Shown here piece by piece: positions 52,077 through 60,652 of a stretch of DNA of 64,000 nucleotides. The notes under the pieces are model-generated. The model did not search any database. It was not told the origin of the DNA and saw only the letters and a program-made list of their open reading frames with translations. Source of the stretch: Gammaproteobacteria bacterium (GTDB taxonomy: Bacteria; Pseudomonadota; Gammaproteobacteria; SZUA-140); contig JADJQS010000015.1 of NCBI GenBank assembly GCA_016712635.1, positions 1 to 64,000 of the forward strand. Direction: 5' to 3'. The translations under genes were made by a program, and so were the position numbers. Every line of letters starts with the position of its first letter. Position 1 is the first letter of the stretch.

Positions 52077-52826
52077 ATGGGCGGCGAACGTCGTCTGCAC
52101 ATCCACACCGACCCGGCCGCGCTGGCGCGCGCCGCGGCGGCGCGCTTCGCGGAGCTTGCACAGGATGCCCGGAGCGAGCACCGCGGTTTTCACGTCGCGC
52201 TCGCCGGCGGTTCCACACCCCGTCTGCTGTACCAGACGCTCGCCGCCGACTACCGCGACACCGTGGACTGGGCGGCGACGCATGTGTATTTCGGGGACGA
52301 GCGCTGCGTGCCGCCGGACCATCCCGACAGCAACTTCCGCATGGCGCGCGAGGCATTGTTACAGCACGTGGCGCTCCCGCCGGCGCAGGTCCATCGCATC
52401 GAGGCCGAGGATCCCGATCCGCACGCCGCCGCACGGCGCTATGCGGATCTGCTGCACCGCCACCTGCCGCACGCGCGCGGGCACGAAAGGGGGCGATTCG
52501 ACCTGGTGCTGCTCGGGCTCGGTCCGGACGGCCACATCGCCTCGCTGTTTCCGGACACCGCCATCCTCGACGAGCACCGCGCCTGGGCAGCCGCGGTCCA
52601 TGTCGACAGGCTGCAGGCCTGGCGCATCAGCCTGACCTATCCCGTGATCAACGCCGCGCGTCACATCGCCCTGCTGGTGGCCGGCGAAGGCAAGGCGGAC
52701 ATCGTCAGGGATGTCGTCGGCCGGGCGGAAACCGCGGCCCGGTATCCGGCCTCCCGGCTGCAACCCCGTGGCGAACTCGAGTGGTTCATCGACCACGCCG
52801 CCGCACGGCTGCTGCCGGGTGTCTGA
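52077..52826 (+). CDS. pgl: 6-phosphogluconolactonase
   Basis: 249 residues from ATG 52077 with AGGAGG six bases upstream. GFHVALAGGSTPRLLYQTLA, YFGDERCVPPDHPDSNFRMA and LVLLGLGPDGHIASLFPDT are DevB/Pgl motifs with the catalytic His in GPDGHIASLFP. It hydrolyses 6-phosphogluconolactone in the oxidative pentose phosphate or Entner-Doudoroff route. First gene of a pgl-glk pair. Confidence 0.96.
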   Translation: MGGERRLHIHTDPAALARAAAARFAELAQDARSEHRGFHVALAGGSTPRLLYQTLAADYRDTVDWAATHVYFGDERCVPPDHPDSNFRMAREALLQHVALPPAQVHRIEAEDPDPHAAARRYADLLHRHLPHARGHERGRFDLVLLGLGPDGHIASLFPDTAILDEHRAWAAAVHVDRLQAWRISLTYPVINAARHIALLVAGEGKADIVRDVVGRAETAARYPASRLQPRGELEWFIDHAAARLLPGV

Positions 52827-52827
52827 C

Positions 52828-53832
52828 GTGAGACTGCTGGCGGGCGATATCGGCGGCACCAAGACCCTGCTCGCACTGGCGGAACGCACGGACGACGGCA
52901 TTCGCCTGCTGCGGGAACACCGTTACGACAGCGGGGCGTACCCCGGCCTGGAGGTCATCGTCGGCGACTTCCTCGCGCGCCTGGAGCCGGGACTGCGCGA
53001 CATCGGGCGCGCCTGCTTCGCCGTAGCCGGCCCGGTGATGACGGCCGACGGCAGCGAGATGGCGCGCGTCACCAACCTGACCTGGCGCCTGGACAACCGC
53101 CGCCTCGCCGCCGAGTTCGCGCTGCCGGCGGTGCATCTGATCAACGATTTCCAGGCCGTCGGCCACGGCATCGAGCTGCTCGAGGACAACGACCTCGTGG
53201 TCCTGCAGCCGGGCCGGCCGCGCTCCGCGGCTCCGCGCACTGTACTGGGCGCCGGGACCGGACTGGGCACGGCCCTGCTCGCCTGGGACGGCGCGCGTTA
53301 CCAGGTCCTGCCCACCGAGGGGGGCCATGTCGACTTCGCGCCCAACGGCGCGGTTCAACGCGACCTGCTCGCCTGGCTGGCGCAGCGCCACGGCCATGTC
53401 TCGATCGAGCGCCTGCTGTCCGGTCCCGGTCTGGCGGCGATCTACGACTTTCTTTGCGCGCGGCAGCCGGACCGCGTCGACCCCGACCTTACGGAACGCC
53501 TGCGGACGCAGGACACCGCTGCCGCCGTGACCGAACATGCGATGATCCACGGCGATACGCTCGCGAATGAGGCGCTCAGCCTGTTCGTCGCCGTCTACGG
53601 CGCCCATACCGGCAATCTTGCCCTGCTCACCCTGCCCTACGGCGGACTCTATATCGCCGGCGGCATCGCGCCGCGCATCCTGCCGCGCCTGGTCGACGGC
53701 CGCTTCCTCGCGGCCTTCAATGACAAGGGCCGGATGGCGCATCTGACAGCCGAGATTCCGGTTGCGGTGGTGATCAACCCCCGGGTCGGTTTGTTGGGCG
53801 CGGCGCACTTCGCCGCGCAGGCCGCGCGCTGA
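52828..53832 (+). CDS. glk: Glucokinase
   Basis: 334 residues from GTG 52828; an in-frame GTG at 52819 overlaps pgl. LLAGDIGGTKTLLALAE (phosphate-1), LINDFQAVGHGIELL with the catalytic Asp, LGAGTGLGTALL (phosphate-2) and GGLYIAGGIAPRILPRL make a ROK-less Glk of the E. coli type. It phosphorylates glucose and, with Pgl, feeds the pentose phosphate pathway. No zwf or edd is in the window. Confidence 0.94.
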   Translation: MRLLAGDIGGTKTLLALAERTDDGIRLLREHRYDSGAYPGLEVIVGDFLARLEPGLRDIGRACFAVAGPVMTADGSEMARVTNLTWRLDNRRLAAEFALPAVHLINDFQAVGHGIELLEDNDLVVLQPGRPRSAAPRTVLGAGTGLGTALLAWDGARYQVLPTEGGHVDFAPNGAVQRDLLAWLAQRHGHVSIERLLSGPGLAAIYDFLCARQPDRVDPDLTERLRTQDTAAAVTEHAMIHGDTLANEALSLFVAVYGAHTGNLALLTLPYGGLYIAGGIAPRILPRLVDGRFLAAFNDKGRMAHLTAEIPVAVVINPRVGLLGAAHFAAQAAR

Positions 53833-53868
53833 TCCGTCTCCATATCTGTCCGGCGCGCAGTCGTCGGT

Positions 53869-54231
53869 TCAGTGCATCCCGGCCTTGCCGAGCAGCTCCG
53901 CCACGGCGCGCTCGATCGAGTCCAGCGCCGGCCCCATGATCAATCCGGCATGGATGTGGTAGAGGCGCTGTTCGCACCGTACTGCTTCGTGCAATCCGCG
54001 CCCGGCGAGATCGAAACCGGTCCAGGCGATCAGCGGGACATGATCGCTCCGCGCATCGACACAGATCCAGGCCTCGCGTTCCAGGATGCATTCCAGCAGC
54101 CGCAGCCCCGGGGCGGGCAACCGCAGCGGGGCGCCGACCCGCAGCTGTGCCAGTCTCACGGTGTTGAAACAGCTCGCGGGCAGCAGGCGCGGCAGCGTGC
54201 GCAAGGGCGTGAATTCGTCGATCAGCGACAT
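53869..54231 (-). CDS. Small conserved protein of unknown function
   Basis: 120 residues, no signal or membrane helix. LPASCFNTVRLAQLRVGAPL, LECILEREAWICVDARSDHV and YHIHAGLIMGPALDSIERAV suggest a mixed alpha/beta fold. The family is not recognised. It lies between convergent glk and purC. The start at 54231 is close to the purC stop (58 bases), so they may be cotranscribed. Confidence 0.65.
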   Translation of the reverse strand: MSLIDEFTPLRTLPRLLPASCFNTVRLAQLRVGAPLRLPAPGLRLLECILEREAWICVDARSDHVPLIAWTGFDLAGRGLHEAVRCEQRLYHIHAGLIMGPALDSIERAVAELLGKAGMH

Positions 54232-54288
54232 CGGGTGCGGTCTCCGTTCTGACCGGCCGCGCCTCCGGGGCCGGGATGCGGCACGAGA

Positions 54289-55179
54289 TCAGGTCTCCGG
54301 CGCGAGTCGGTGCAGCGCCTCGCGGTATTTCTTCGCTGTTTCCGCCGCCACCTCCGGCGGAAGCGGCGGGGCGGGCGGCCGTTTGTTCCAGCCGATCGAC
54401 TCGAGGTAATCCCGCACATACTGCTTGTCGAAACTGGCCGGCACCCGTCCGGGCGCGTAACCGTCCGCCGGCCAGAAGCGTGACGAATCCGGCGTGAAGA
54501 CCTCGTCGATCAGCACCAGTGCGCCATCACGATCCAGGCCGAATTCGAACTTGGTGTCGGCGATGATGATGCCGCGCGTCAATGCGTAGTCCGCCGCCTG
54601 CCGGTACAGTTCCAGGCTTACCGCCTGCAGCCGCTCCAGCAGGTCGCGGCCGATGAGCTCGGCCGTCCGCGCGAGGCTGATGTTCTCATCGTGCGCGCCT
54701 GCGGCGGCCTTGGTCGACGGCGTGAAGATCGGCTGATCGAGGCGCTCCGCCTCGCGCAGACCGGCCGCCAGGCGATGGCCGCACACTGATCCGGTGCGGG
54801 TGTAGTCACGCCAGCCAGACCCTACCAGATAGCCGCGGACGATGGCCTCGATCGGCAGCGGCGACAACTTGCGAACCACGAGCGAACGGCCCGCGAGCTG
54901 ATCACGTTCATGCGCCGTGGTGACCAGCAACAGAGGGTCGCGCGCCGTCAGATGATTGGCCACACCCGCGTCCAGGCGCTGAAACCAGAAACGCGACAGC
55001 GCCGTCAGCACGCGGCCCTTGTCCGGAATCGGCGTCGGGAGCACCACGTCGAAGGCCGACAGGCGATCGGTGGTGACGATCAGCAGGTGCTCTGCATCGA
55101 CGTCGTACATATCCCTGACCTTGCCGCGATGAAGCAGCGCCAGGCCGGGGAGGTCGGATTCGAACAGTGCGTCCACCAT
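54289..55179 (-). CDS. purC: Phosphoribosylaminoimidazole-succinocarboxamide synthase
   Basis: 296 residues from MVDALFESDLPGLALLHRGK (ATG 55179). GKVRDMYDVDAEHLLIVTTD, RLSAFDVVLPTPIPDKGRVL, GYLVGSGWRDYTRTGSVCG and KFEFGLDRDGALVLIDEVFT are PurC motifs. It ligates aspartate to CAIR in purine synthesis. It starts one base after the stop of the aldolase gene, so it probably belongs to the same transcript. Confidence 0.96.
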   Translation of the reverse strand: MVDALFESDLPGLALLHRGKVRDMYDVDAEHLLIVTTDRLSAFDVVLPTPIPDKGRVLTALSRFWFQRLDAGVANHLTARDPLLLVTTAHERDQLAGRSLVVRKLSPLPIEAIVRGYLVGSGWRDYTRTGSVCGHRLAAGLREAERLDQPIFTPSTKAAAGAHDENISLARTAELIGRDLLERLQAVSLELYRQAADYALTRGIIIADTKFEFGLDRDGALVLIDEVFTPDSSRFWPADGYAPGRVPASFDKQYVRDYLESIGWNKRPPAPPLPPEVAAETAKKYREALHRLAPET

Positions 55180-55180
55180 G

Positions 55181-56410
55181 TCAGCCGGGAAGCCTCCGCC
55201 CGCCGACCGCATCCGCGGGCCGTGCGGCCGCGGCCGCACGGCCTGTATCCTCGAAATCTATGCTGATGCGGGCCGCCGTGGACGGACGGAAGCGCGTGTC
55301 GGCAAAGGCCACATGCGCGGGATGGTCGCGGTAACTTTCCACCACCTTGGGATGAGCGAACCGCACCAGCCAGCAGTAGCGGTATTTGGCCCCGTCCTTG
55401 AGCGCACGGCCCGCGAAGACGCGGCGCACGCCCGGTATCGTGGCCAGCACACGCCTTCCCTCCTCCATCATCTCCTCCACGCGCGCATCGGCGTCGGTGC
55501 TGTTGTAAATGATGAGATGCTCCACCTCCTGCCAGGGCGACGCCTCGGCGAGCACGGCCTCGGCGCGGCCCGCAGCCCCCCACACCGCCAGGCAGCGCGC
55601 CACCTCCCTGCGGACCGCCTCGTTCACACCCTGGTTGAGGGCGGCAGTGCCGCCGGTCCGATCCACGAGGCAGTTGCTGCGCAGGCGGCGCGCCGCGATC
55701 TGCGACAGGCCGCTGTAGTAGTTGATCCTGGCCACGCCGCGGTCGATCAGGCATTCGCACTGCGCATCGGTCAGGCCGCTGCCGCCATGAATCACCAGCG
55801 GGATGCCGACCGCCTTGTTGATGCGCGTCAGCCGCTCCAGATCCAGGTCGGATCGTTCCGGGCGGATGCCGTGGACGGTGCCGACCGAGACCGCGAGGAA
55901 GTCCACCTTGGTCTGGCGCACATACTGCCGCGCCTCGTCGGGCCAGGTATAGACGCCCGGCCCGGGTTCGGCCTGGTCGTCGCCGGCGTATCCGGTGATG
56001 ACACCAAGCTCGCCCTCGACGGCGATTCCGCAGTCGTGCGCAGTCTGCACCACAGACCGGGTCAGCTCGACGTTTTTCTCGAACGGCAGATGGGAGCCGT
56101 CGATCATGACGCCGTTGCAGCCGTGACGGATGCCGAGGGCCACGTGATCCAGGTTTGCGGCGTGGTCCAGGTGCAGCGCGACCGGCACCGGGCTGCGCCG
56201 GGCACCTGCCACGGCGGCGGCGGCCAGCAGCTCGAAATCATAGTAGCGGAACTGCGGGACGACAAAGTTGAGGATGACGGGCGCACGCGCCTCCTCTGCG
56301 CCCTGCAGGACACCCTGCAGAAAGTCGAGGCTGATGACGTCAAAGGCGCCGACCGCGTAATGACCCTCGTACGCGTGGTTCAGCAGATCACGCATGTTCA
56401 CCAATGCCAT
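55181..56410 (-). CDS. Class II aldolase fused to a C-terminal Dabb domain
   Basis: 409 residues. Residues 1-~295 are a class II aldolase: VALHLDHAANLDHVALGIRH (zinc-binding His, catalytic Asp), GYNGVMIDGSHLPFEKN-like NGVMIDGSHLPFEKNV, GVYTWPDEARQYVRQTKVDF and SVGTVHGIRPE, then IPLVIHGGSGLT. The remaining ~110 residues (VEHLIIYNSTDADARVEEM, AGRALKDGAKYRYCWLVRF, HVAFADTRFRPST) are a Dabb (stress-responsive A/B barrel) domain. The aldolase would make or cleave FBP (or tagatose-type sugars) for the Calvin cycle. The Dabb part suggests dimerisation or ligand binding. The fusion is unusual. Confidence 0.85.
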   Translation of the reverse strand: MALVNMRDLLNHAYEGHYAVGAFDVISLDFLQGVLQGAEEARAPVILNFVVPQFRYYDFELLAAAAVAGARRSPVPVALHLDHAANLDHVALGIRHGCNGVMIDGSHLPFEKNVELTRSVVQTAHDCGIAVEGELGVITGYAGDDQAEPGPGVYTWPDEARQYVRQTKVDFLAVSVGTVHGIRPERSDLDLERLTRINKAVGIPLVIHGGSGLTDAQCECLIDRGVARINYYSGLSQIAARRLRSNCLVDRTGGTAALNQGVNEAVRREVARCLAVWGAAGRAEAVLAEASPWQEVEHLIIYNSTDADARVEEMMEEGRRVLATIPGVRRVFAGRALKDGAKYRYCWLVRFAHPKVVESYRDHPAHVAFADTRFRPSTAARISIDFEDTGRAAAAARPADAVGGRRLPG

Positions 56411-56465
56411 ACTGCGCTCACCTCGTTGTCATGGTTGCCGGCCTATGGCCCGGCCTCACTTCATC

Positions 56466-57383
56466 TCATTCCCCGCCCTTGTCACTGAAGATGCGGCTGG
56501 CCAGCACGTCCTCCGCCTCGATGGTAACCAGATCCATCTTGCTGAGCATCCTGCCGGCGTTGGCGAACAGCCGGTTGGCCTGTCTGAGCCGGGCGCGATC
56601 GAGGGCATTGCGCACCGAACGCGCGTTGGAAAAGTGCGGCTGCTTCATGCGCAGCTTGAGATACTCATTGAACGCCAGCTCGCCTTCCGCGCTGAAGCGG
56701 TAGTTCTGGCGCTCCAGCATCAGCCTGGCGATGTGCAGCAGTTCGGCCGGCGAATAGTCGGGGAAATCGATGTGATGGGCGATGCGCGAACGCATGCCCG
56801 GATTGCTCTGGAAGAATTTATCCATCTTGTCCTTGTAGCCGGCCAGGATCACGACGAGATCGTCGCGGTTGTTTTCCATGACCTGCAGCAGTATCTCGAT
56901 GGACTCCTGGCCGTAGTCGCGCTCGTTCTCCGGCTTGTACAGATAGTAGGCCTCGTCGATGAACAGCACGCCTCCCATGGCCTTCTTGATCACTTCCTTG
57001 GTCTTCGGCGCGGTGTGGCCGATGTACTGGCCGACCAGGTCATCGCGCGTGACGGTGACCAGGTGTCCTTCGCGCACGTAACCGAGGCGCTTGAGGATCT
57101 CGCCCATGCGCATCGCGACCGTCGTCTTGCCGGTGCCCGGATTACCGGTGAAGCACATGTGGAGCGTCGGCGTTTCGGACGAGAGCTCGAACTTGCGCCG
57201 CAGGCGGTCGACCAGCAGCAGCGCCGCGATCTCGCGGATGCGCGTCTTGACGGGCACCAGCCCGACCAGCTCCCGGTCCAGCGTGTCCAGCACTTCCTGT
57301 ATGTTCGAGGCCTTGAATTCGGCCTCGAGATCCACCCGCACCTCGTCGGCGCCGGCGGCGTTCAGATTGTCATCTTTTCCCAT
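56466..57383 (-). CDS. cbbX: CbbX, red-type RuBisCO activase
   Basis: 305 residues. An AAA+ domain with Walker A GNPGTGKT (80-87), pore loop around GQYIGHT (118-124) and Walker B VLFIDEA (139-145). The C-terminal helices (SRIFSDKGGE) end the chain. CbbX uses ATP to release inhibitory sugar phosphates from form IC/ID RuBisCO, and so fits the form IC large subunit at 57.9 kb. It follows cbbS after a hairpin-containing 74-base gap. Confidence 0.95.
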   Translation of the reverse strand: MGKDDNLNAAGADEVRVDLEAEFKASNIQEVLDTLDRELVGLVPVKTRIREIAALLLVDRLRRKFELSSETPTLHMCFTGNPGTGKTTVAMRMGEILKRLGYVREGHLVTVTRDDLVGQYIGHTAPKTKEVIKKAMGGVLFIDEAYYLYKPENERDYGQESIEILLQVMENNRDDLVVILAGYKDKMDKFFQSNPGMRSRIAHHIDFPDYSPAELLHIARLMLERQNYRFSAEGELAFNEYLKLRMKQPHFSNARSVRNALDRARLRQANRLFANAGRMLSKMDLVTIEAEDVLASRIFSDKGGE

Positions 57384-57417
57384 GGCTGCCGCATCCCATC
57401 GCTGCCTGAAGGGGGAA

Positions 57418-57441
57418 GGCGGCGGGCCTGCGCCCGCCGCC
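57418..57441 (-). terminator. GC-rich hairpin between cbbS and cbbX
   Basis: A perfect 10-bp stem (GGCGGCGGGC/GCCCGCCGCC) around CTGC lies 17 bases after the cbbS stop. Without a clear U tract it may act as an attenuator or 3' stabiliser, letting cbbLS mRNA exceed cbbX. Confidence 0.55.
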
Positions 57442-57457
57442 GCTCCTGCACCGAGTA

Positions 57458-57892
57458 TCAGTAACGCTCGCCTTCCGGCTTGTCGGTCGAGTAGCTGTGG
57501 ACGGTGTAGTGAATCTGCCGTCCCGCGACCTCCTGCCGCGCCAGGCCGAAGCCGGGTTCGGTTTTCGGCCGGTTGACGATGAAGGACATCGTCGGCGACT
57601 CCACGCCGCGCGTACTGTTGAATGCGGTGACGCGGATGTAGTGGTTGGGGAATGTCTTGCGGCAGTTGTTGATCTCCATCAGGATCCCGGCGGGATCCTT
57701 GAGATCGAACATGGGCATGCCGAACATCTCCCAGTAGGTGTTGCGCGGGTGCGGATCATCGGTGTACTCGACGTTGACCGCCCAGTTGTTCTTCAGCGCG
57801 TACTTGATCTGCGCGGTGATCTGGGCGTCGGTGAGATCGGGCAGGAACGAGAACTGGCCCTGCGTGATCCGGTTGCCGTGATTGGTCATCAT
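57458..57892 (-). CDS. cbbS: RuBisCO small subunit
   Basis: 144 residues (ATG 57892, GGAG eight bases upstream). RITQGQFSFLPDLTDAQITA, NTYWEMFGMPMFDLKDPAGI and HYIRVTAFNSTRGVESPTMS are form IC small-subunit features, longer than form IA small subunits (~110-118). With CbbL it forms L8S8 RuBisCO. It starts 23 bases after the cbbL stop. Confidence 0.97.
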   Translation of the reverse strand: MMTNHGNRITQGQFSFLPDLTDAQITAQIKYALKNNWAVNVEYTDDPHPRNTYWEMFGMPMFDLKDPAGILMEINNCRKTFPNHYIRVTAFNSTRGVESPTMSFIVNRPKTEPGFGLARQEVAGRQIHYTVHSYSTDKPEGERY

Positions 57893-57915
57893 GATGGCGT
57901 CTCCTTGGCGATTTG

Positions 57916-59394
57916 TTAAACGCTGGTGGTTGCGGTCGGCACGAAGTCCGCGGTGTCGGTGGAGTCGTAGTTGAAGGAGATGTCCTTCCACGTGTCCAGC
58001 GCGGCCTTGAGCGGCGAACACCACTTGGCGGCGGCCTCGAGGATCTGCGGGCCTTCCTTCAGGTAATCGCGGCCCTCGTTGCGGGCCTGGATCATCGCCT
58101 CCAGCGCGACGCGGTTGGCGACGGCGCCGGCCTGGATGCCCATCGGGTGACCGATGGTGCCGCCGCCGAACTGCAGCACCACGTCTTCGCCGAGGTAGTG
58201 GATCAGCTGGTGCATCTGGCCGGCGTGGATGCCGCCGGAGGCCACCGGCATGACCTTGTTCAGCGACGCCCAGTCCTGCTCGAAGAACAGGCCCTTCTCG
58301 AGCTGCGGCGCCGTGTGCGTGTCGAGCAGCGTGTCGTAGAAGCCGCGGATCATCAGCGGATCGCCTTCGAGCTTGCCGACCACGGTACCGGCGTGGATAT
58401 GATCCACACCCGCCATGCGCATCCATTTGCAGATGACGCGGAAGTTCATGCCGTGGTTTTTCTGGCGTGAATAGGTCGAGTTGCCGGCGCGGTGCAGGTG
58501 CAGGATCATGTCGTTCTTGCGCGCCCACTTGGCCATCGACTGGATCGCGGTGTAGCCGATGACCAGGTCGATCATGATGATGACCGAGCCGAGCGACTTG
58601 GCGAATTCGGCGCGCTCGTACATGTCCTCCATCGTGCCGGCGGTGACGTTGAGGTAGTGCCCCTTCACCTCACCGGTGGCGGCGGACGCCTTGTTCACGG
58701 CCTCCATGCAATAGAGGTACCTGTCACGCCAGTGCATGAACGGCTGGCTGTTGATGTTTTCGTCGTCCTTCACGAAATCCAGACCGCCCTTCAGCGCCTC
58801 GTACACCACGCGGCCGTAGTTGCGGCCGGACAGGCCGAGCTTGGGCTTGGTGGTCGCACCGAGGAACGGGCGGCCGAACTTGTCCATGCGTTCGCGCTCG
58901 ACGATGACGCCGGTGGCCGGACCCTGGAAGGTTTTCAGATACGCGACCGGGATGCGCATGTCTTCGAGGCGCAACGCTTTCACGGCCTTGAAGCCGAACA
59001 CGTTGCCGATGATCGACGCGGTCAGGTTGGCGATCGAGCCCGGCTCGAACAAATCCAGGTCGTAGGCGATATAGGCAAAGTACTGGGCTTCAGTCTTGGT
59101 CCCCGGACCGGTGTTCGGCACGAGCTCGCTCTTGAATGCCTTCGCGCGGTAGAGCTCGCAGGCGGTCAGGCGGTCAGTCCATACCACCGTCCAGGTGGCG
59201 GTGGAGGACTCGCCGGCCACTGCCGCAGCGGCCTCTTCATGGTCCACGCCAGGCTGCGGTGTGATGCGGAACAGCGCAATAACGTCGGTGTCCTTGGGGA
59301 CGTAGTTCGGTTCCCAATAACCCATCTTCTTGTAAGGTATAACGCCGGACTTGTAGCGTTGCTTACCCTCTGCAATAGTCTCTGATTTGCCCAT
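57916..59394 (-). CDS. cbbL: RuBisCO large subunit, form IC
   Basis: 492 residues, the form IC length. The carbamylated Lys is in GGLDFVKDDENINSQPF (K209, KDDE). TTKPKLGLSGRNYG, the phosphate-binding GGTIGHP and the AGNSTYSRQKNHGMNF loop are present. The N-terminal RYKSGVIPYKKMGYWEPNYV is red-type. It fixes CO2 on RuBP from Prk. AGGAGG lies nine bases before ATG 59394. Divergent from cbbR with 148 bases between. Confidence 0.98.
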   Translation of the reverse strand: MGKSETIAEGKQRYKSGVIPYKKMGYWEPNYVPKDTDVIALFRITPQPGVDHEEAAAAVAGESSTATWTVVWTDRLTACELYRAKAFKSELVPNTGPGTKTEAQYFAYIAYDLDLFEPGSIANLTASIIGNVFGFKAVKALRLEDMRIPVAYLKTFQGPATGVIVERERMDKFGRPFLGATTKPKLGLSGRNYGRVVYEALKGGLDFVKDDENINSQPFMHWRDRYLYCMEAVNKASAATGEVKGHYLNVTAGTMEDMYERAEFAKSLGSVIIMIDLVIGYTAIQSMAKWARKNDMILHLHRAGNSTYSRQKNHGMNFRVICKWMRMAGVDHIHAGTVVGKLEGDPLMIRGFYDTLLDTHTAPQLEKGLFFEQDWASLNKVMPVASGGIHAGQMHQLIHYLGEDVVLQFGGGTIGHPMGIQAGAVANRVALEAMIQARNEGRDYLKEGPQILEAAAKWCSPLKAALDTWKDISFNYDSTDTADFVPTATTSV

Positions 59395-59542
59395 GGATCT
59401 AGCCTCCTGGTCTTGAATCTTGAATTATGCGGCGGTGCGCGCTTGGTGATCTGTTCTGCAGCAGAACAGGCTGGTCTACGATGGCCGAATCGTGATATAA
59501 ATTCCAATCAAAAATACTGATGCATATGATAGATGCAGATCT
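59395..59542. promoter_or_regulatory. cbbL-cbbR divergent control region
   Basis: 148 bases with probable promoters in both directions and LysR-type half-sites in the AT-rich part near cbbR (ATATAAATTCC, ATGCATATGATAGATGCA, 59490-59535). A 19-bp perfect inverted repeat lies nearer cbbL (59451-59469). CbbR is expected to bind here with RuBP or NADPH as signal; this is inferred. Confidence 0.6.
59451..59469. repeat. 19-bp perfect inverted repeat upstream of cbbL
   Basis: CTGTTCTGC, central A, GCAGAACAG. Its right edge is 57 bases from the cbbL start codon and could be an operator or a 5'-UTR hairpin. Confidence 0.85.
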
Positions 59543-60514
59543 ATGGATAAGTTCCACGTCAGCCAGATCGCCCGTCACGCCAGCCTGCGCCAGTTGCAGG
59601 TGTTCGAGGCCATCGCGCGCCTGGGCAGTTTCACCAAGGCCGCCGACGAGCTCGCGCTGACCCAGCCGACGCTGTCGATCCAGATCAAGAAACTCACCGA
59701 GGTGATCGGGTTGCCGCTGTTCGAACAGATCGGTAAACGCGTCTATCTGACCAACTGTGGACGTGTGCTGCTGCAGGCCACGCGCGAACTGTTCGACACC
59801 TTTTCGCGGCTCGACATGCAACTGGCCGATCTCAAGGGACTGAAGAGCGGTCATCTGAATCTGGCGGTGGTCACGACGGCGAAGTATTTCGCGCCGCGCG
59901 TACTGGGAGAATTCTGCCGCCTCTATCCCGGCATCGAGGTCGCGCTCAAGGTCACCAACCGCGAGCGGCTGCTGGAGCGCATGACGGACAACATGGACGA
60001 CCTCTATATCATGGGCCAGCCGCCGGCATCACCCGACGTCGAGTTCGAGCCGTTTCTGCTGAACCCGATCGTGATCGTAGCACCGCGCGCGCACCCGCTC
60101 GCGGGAAAGAAGGCAATACCGCTATCGCGCCTCGCGCAGGAACCGTTCATCATGCGCGAACCCGGATCGGGTACCCGCATGGCACTCGAGCAGACTTTCA
60201 GGGAACAGGGCATCGCGCTCAAGGTGCGCATGGAACTCGGCAGCAACGAGGCGATCAAGCAGATCGTCGCGAGCGGTATGGGCATCGCAGGACTGTCTCA
60301 GCACGCCCTGATCTGGGAGGCGCCGATGGCCGAGATCGCGCTGCTCGACGTGCGCGGCTTTCCGCTCGATTGGCATTGGTATGTGGGATATCCGGCGGGT
60401 AAGCAGCTTTCCGTCGTGGCCCGCGCCTTCCTTGCCTTCCTGCAGGATGAAGGCCGGCATATGGCCGAGCGGCGCAGCAACATCTTTACCAGCCTGTACC
60501 GCGAGATCGCCTGA
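59543..60514 (+). CDS. cbbR: LysR-type regulator CbbR
   Basis: 323 residues. N-terminal winged HTH (LRQLQVFEAIARLGSFTKAA then DELALTQPTLSIQIKKL, residues 15-75) and a two-lobed inducer domain (GHLNLAVVTTAKYFAPRVLG, EPFIMREPGSGTRMALEQTF). It is divergent from cbbL, the standard place for CbbR, and should activate the cbbLSX operon. The start at 59543 is the ATG before DKFHVSQIARHASLRQL. Confidence 0.95.
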   Translation: MDKFHVSQIARHASLRQLQVFEAIARLGSFTKAADELALTQPTLSIQIKKLTEVIGLPLFEQIGKRVYLTNCGRVLLQATRELFDTFSRLDMQLADLKGLKSGHLNLAVVTTAKYFAPRVLGEFCRLYPGIEVALKVTNRERLLERMTDNMDDLYIMGQPPASPDVEFEPFLLNPIVIVAPRAHPLAGKKAIPLSRLAQEPFIMREPGSGTRMALEQTFREQGIALKVRMELGSNEAIKQIVASGMGIAGLSQHALIWEAPMAEIALLDVRGFPLDWHWYVGYPAGKQLSVVARAFLAFLQDEGRHMAERRSNIFTSLYREIA

Positions 60515-60652
60515 TCCGATCGGAGCAGGATAACCACGCCGCGGGAATGATGGTGGAGCGCGCGGGATAGCGGGTCGCTCGCCGGGCCGCGATGGAACTC
60601 CGATGGAACATCGCGCGGACCGGCGCGATGGCAGTCCGAAAGGCGCTAGCGA

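Noticed and set aside
59451..59469. LexA box (CTGT...ACAG) upstream of cbbL
   Set aside because: The spacing between CTGT and ACAG is 11 bases rather than 8, so it is not a normal LexA box.
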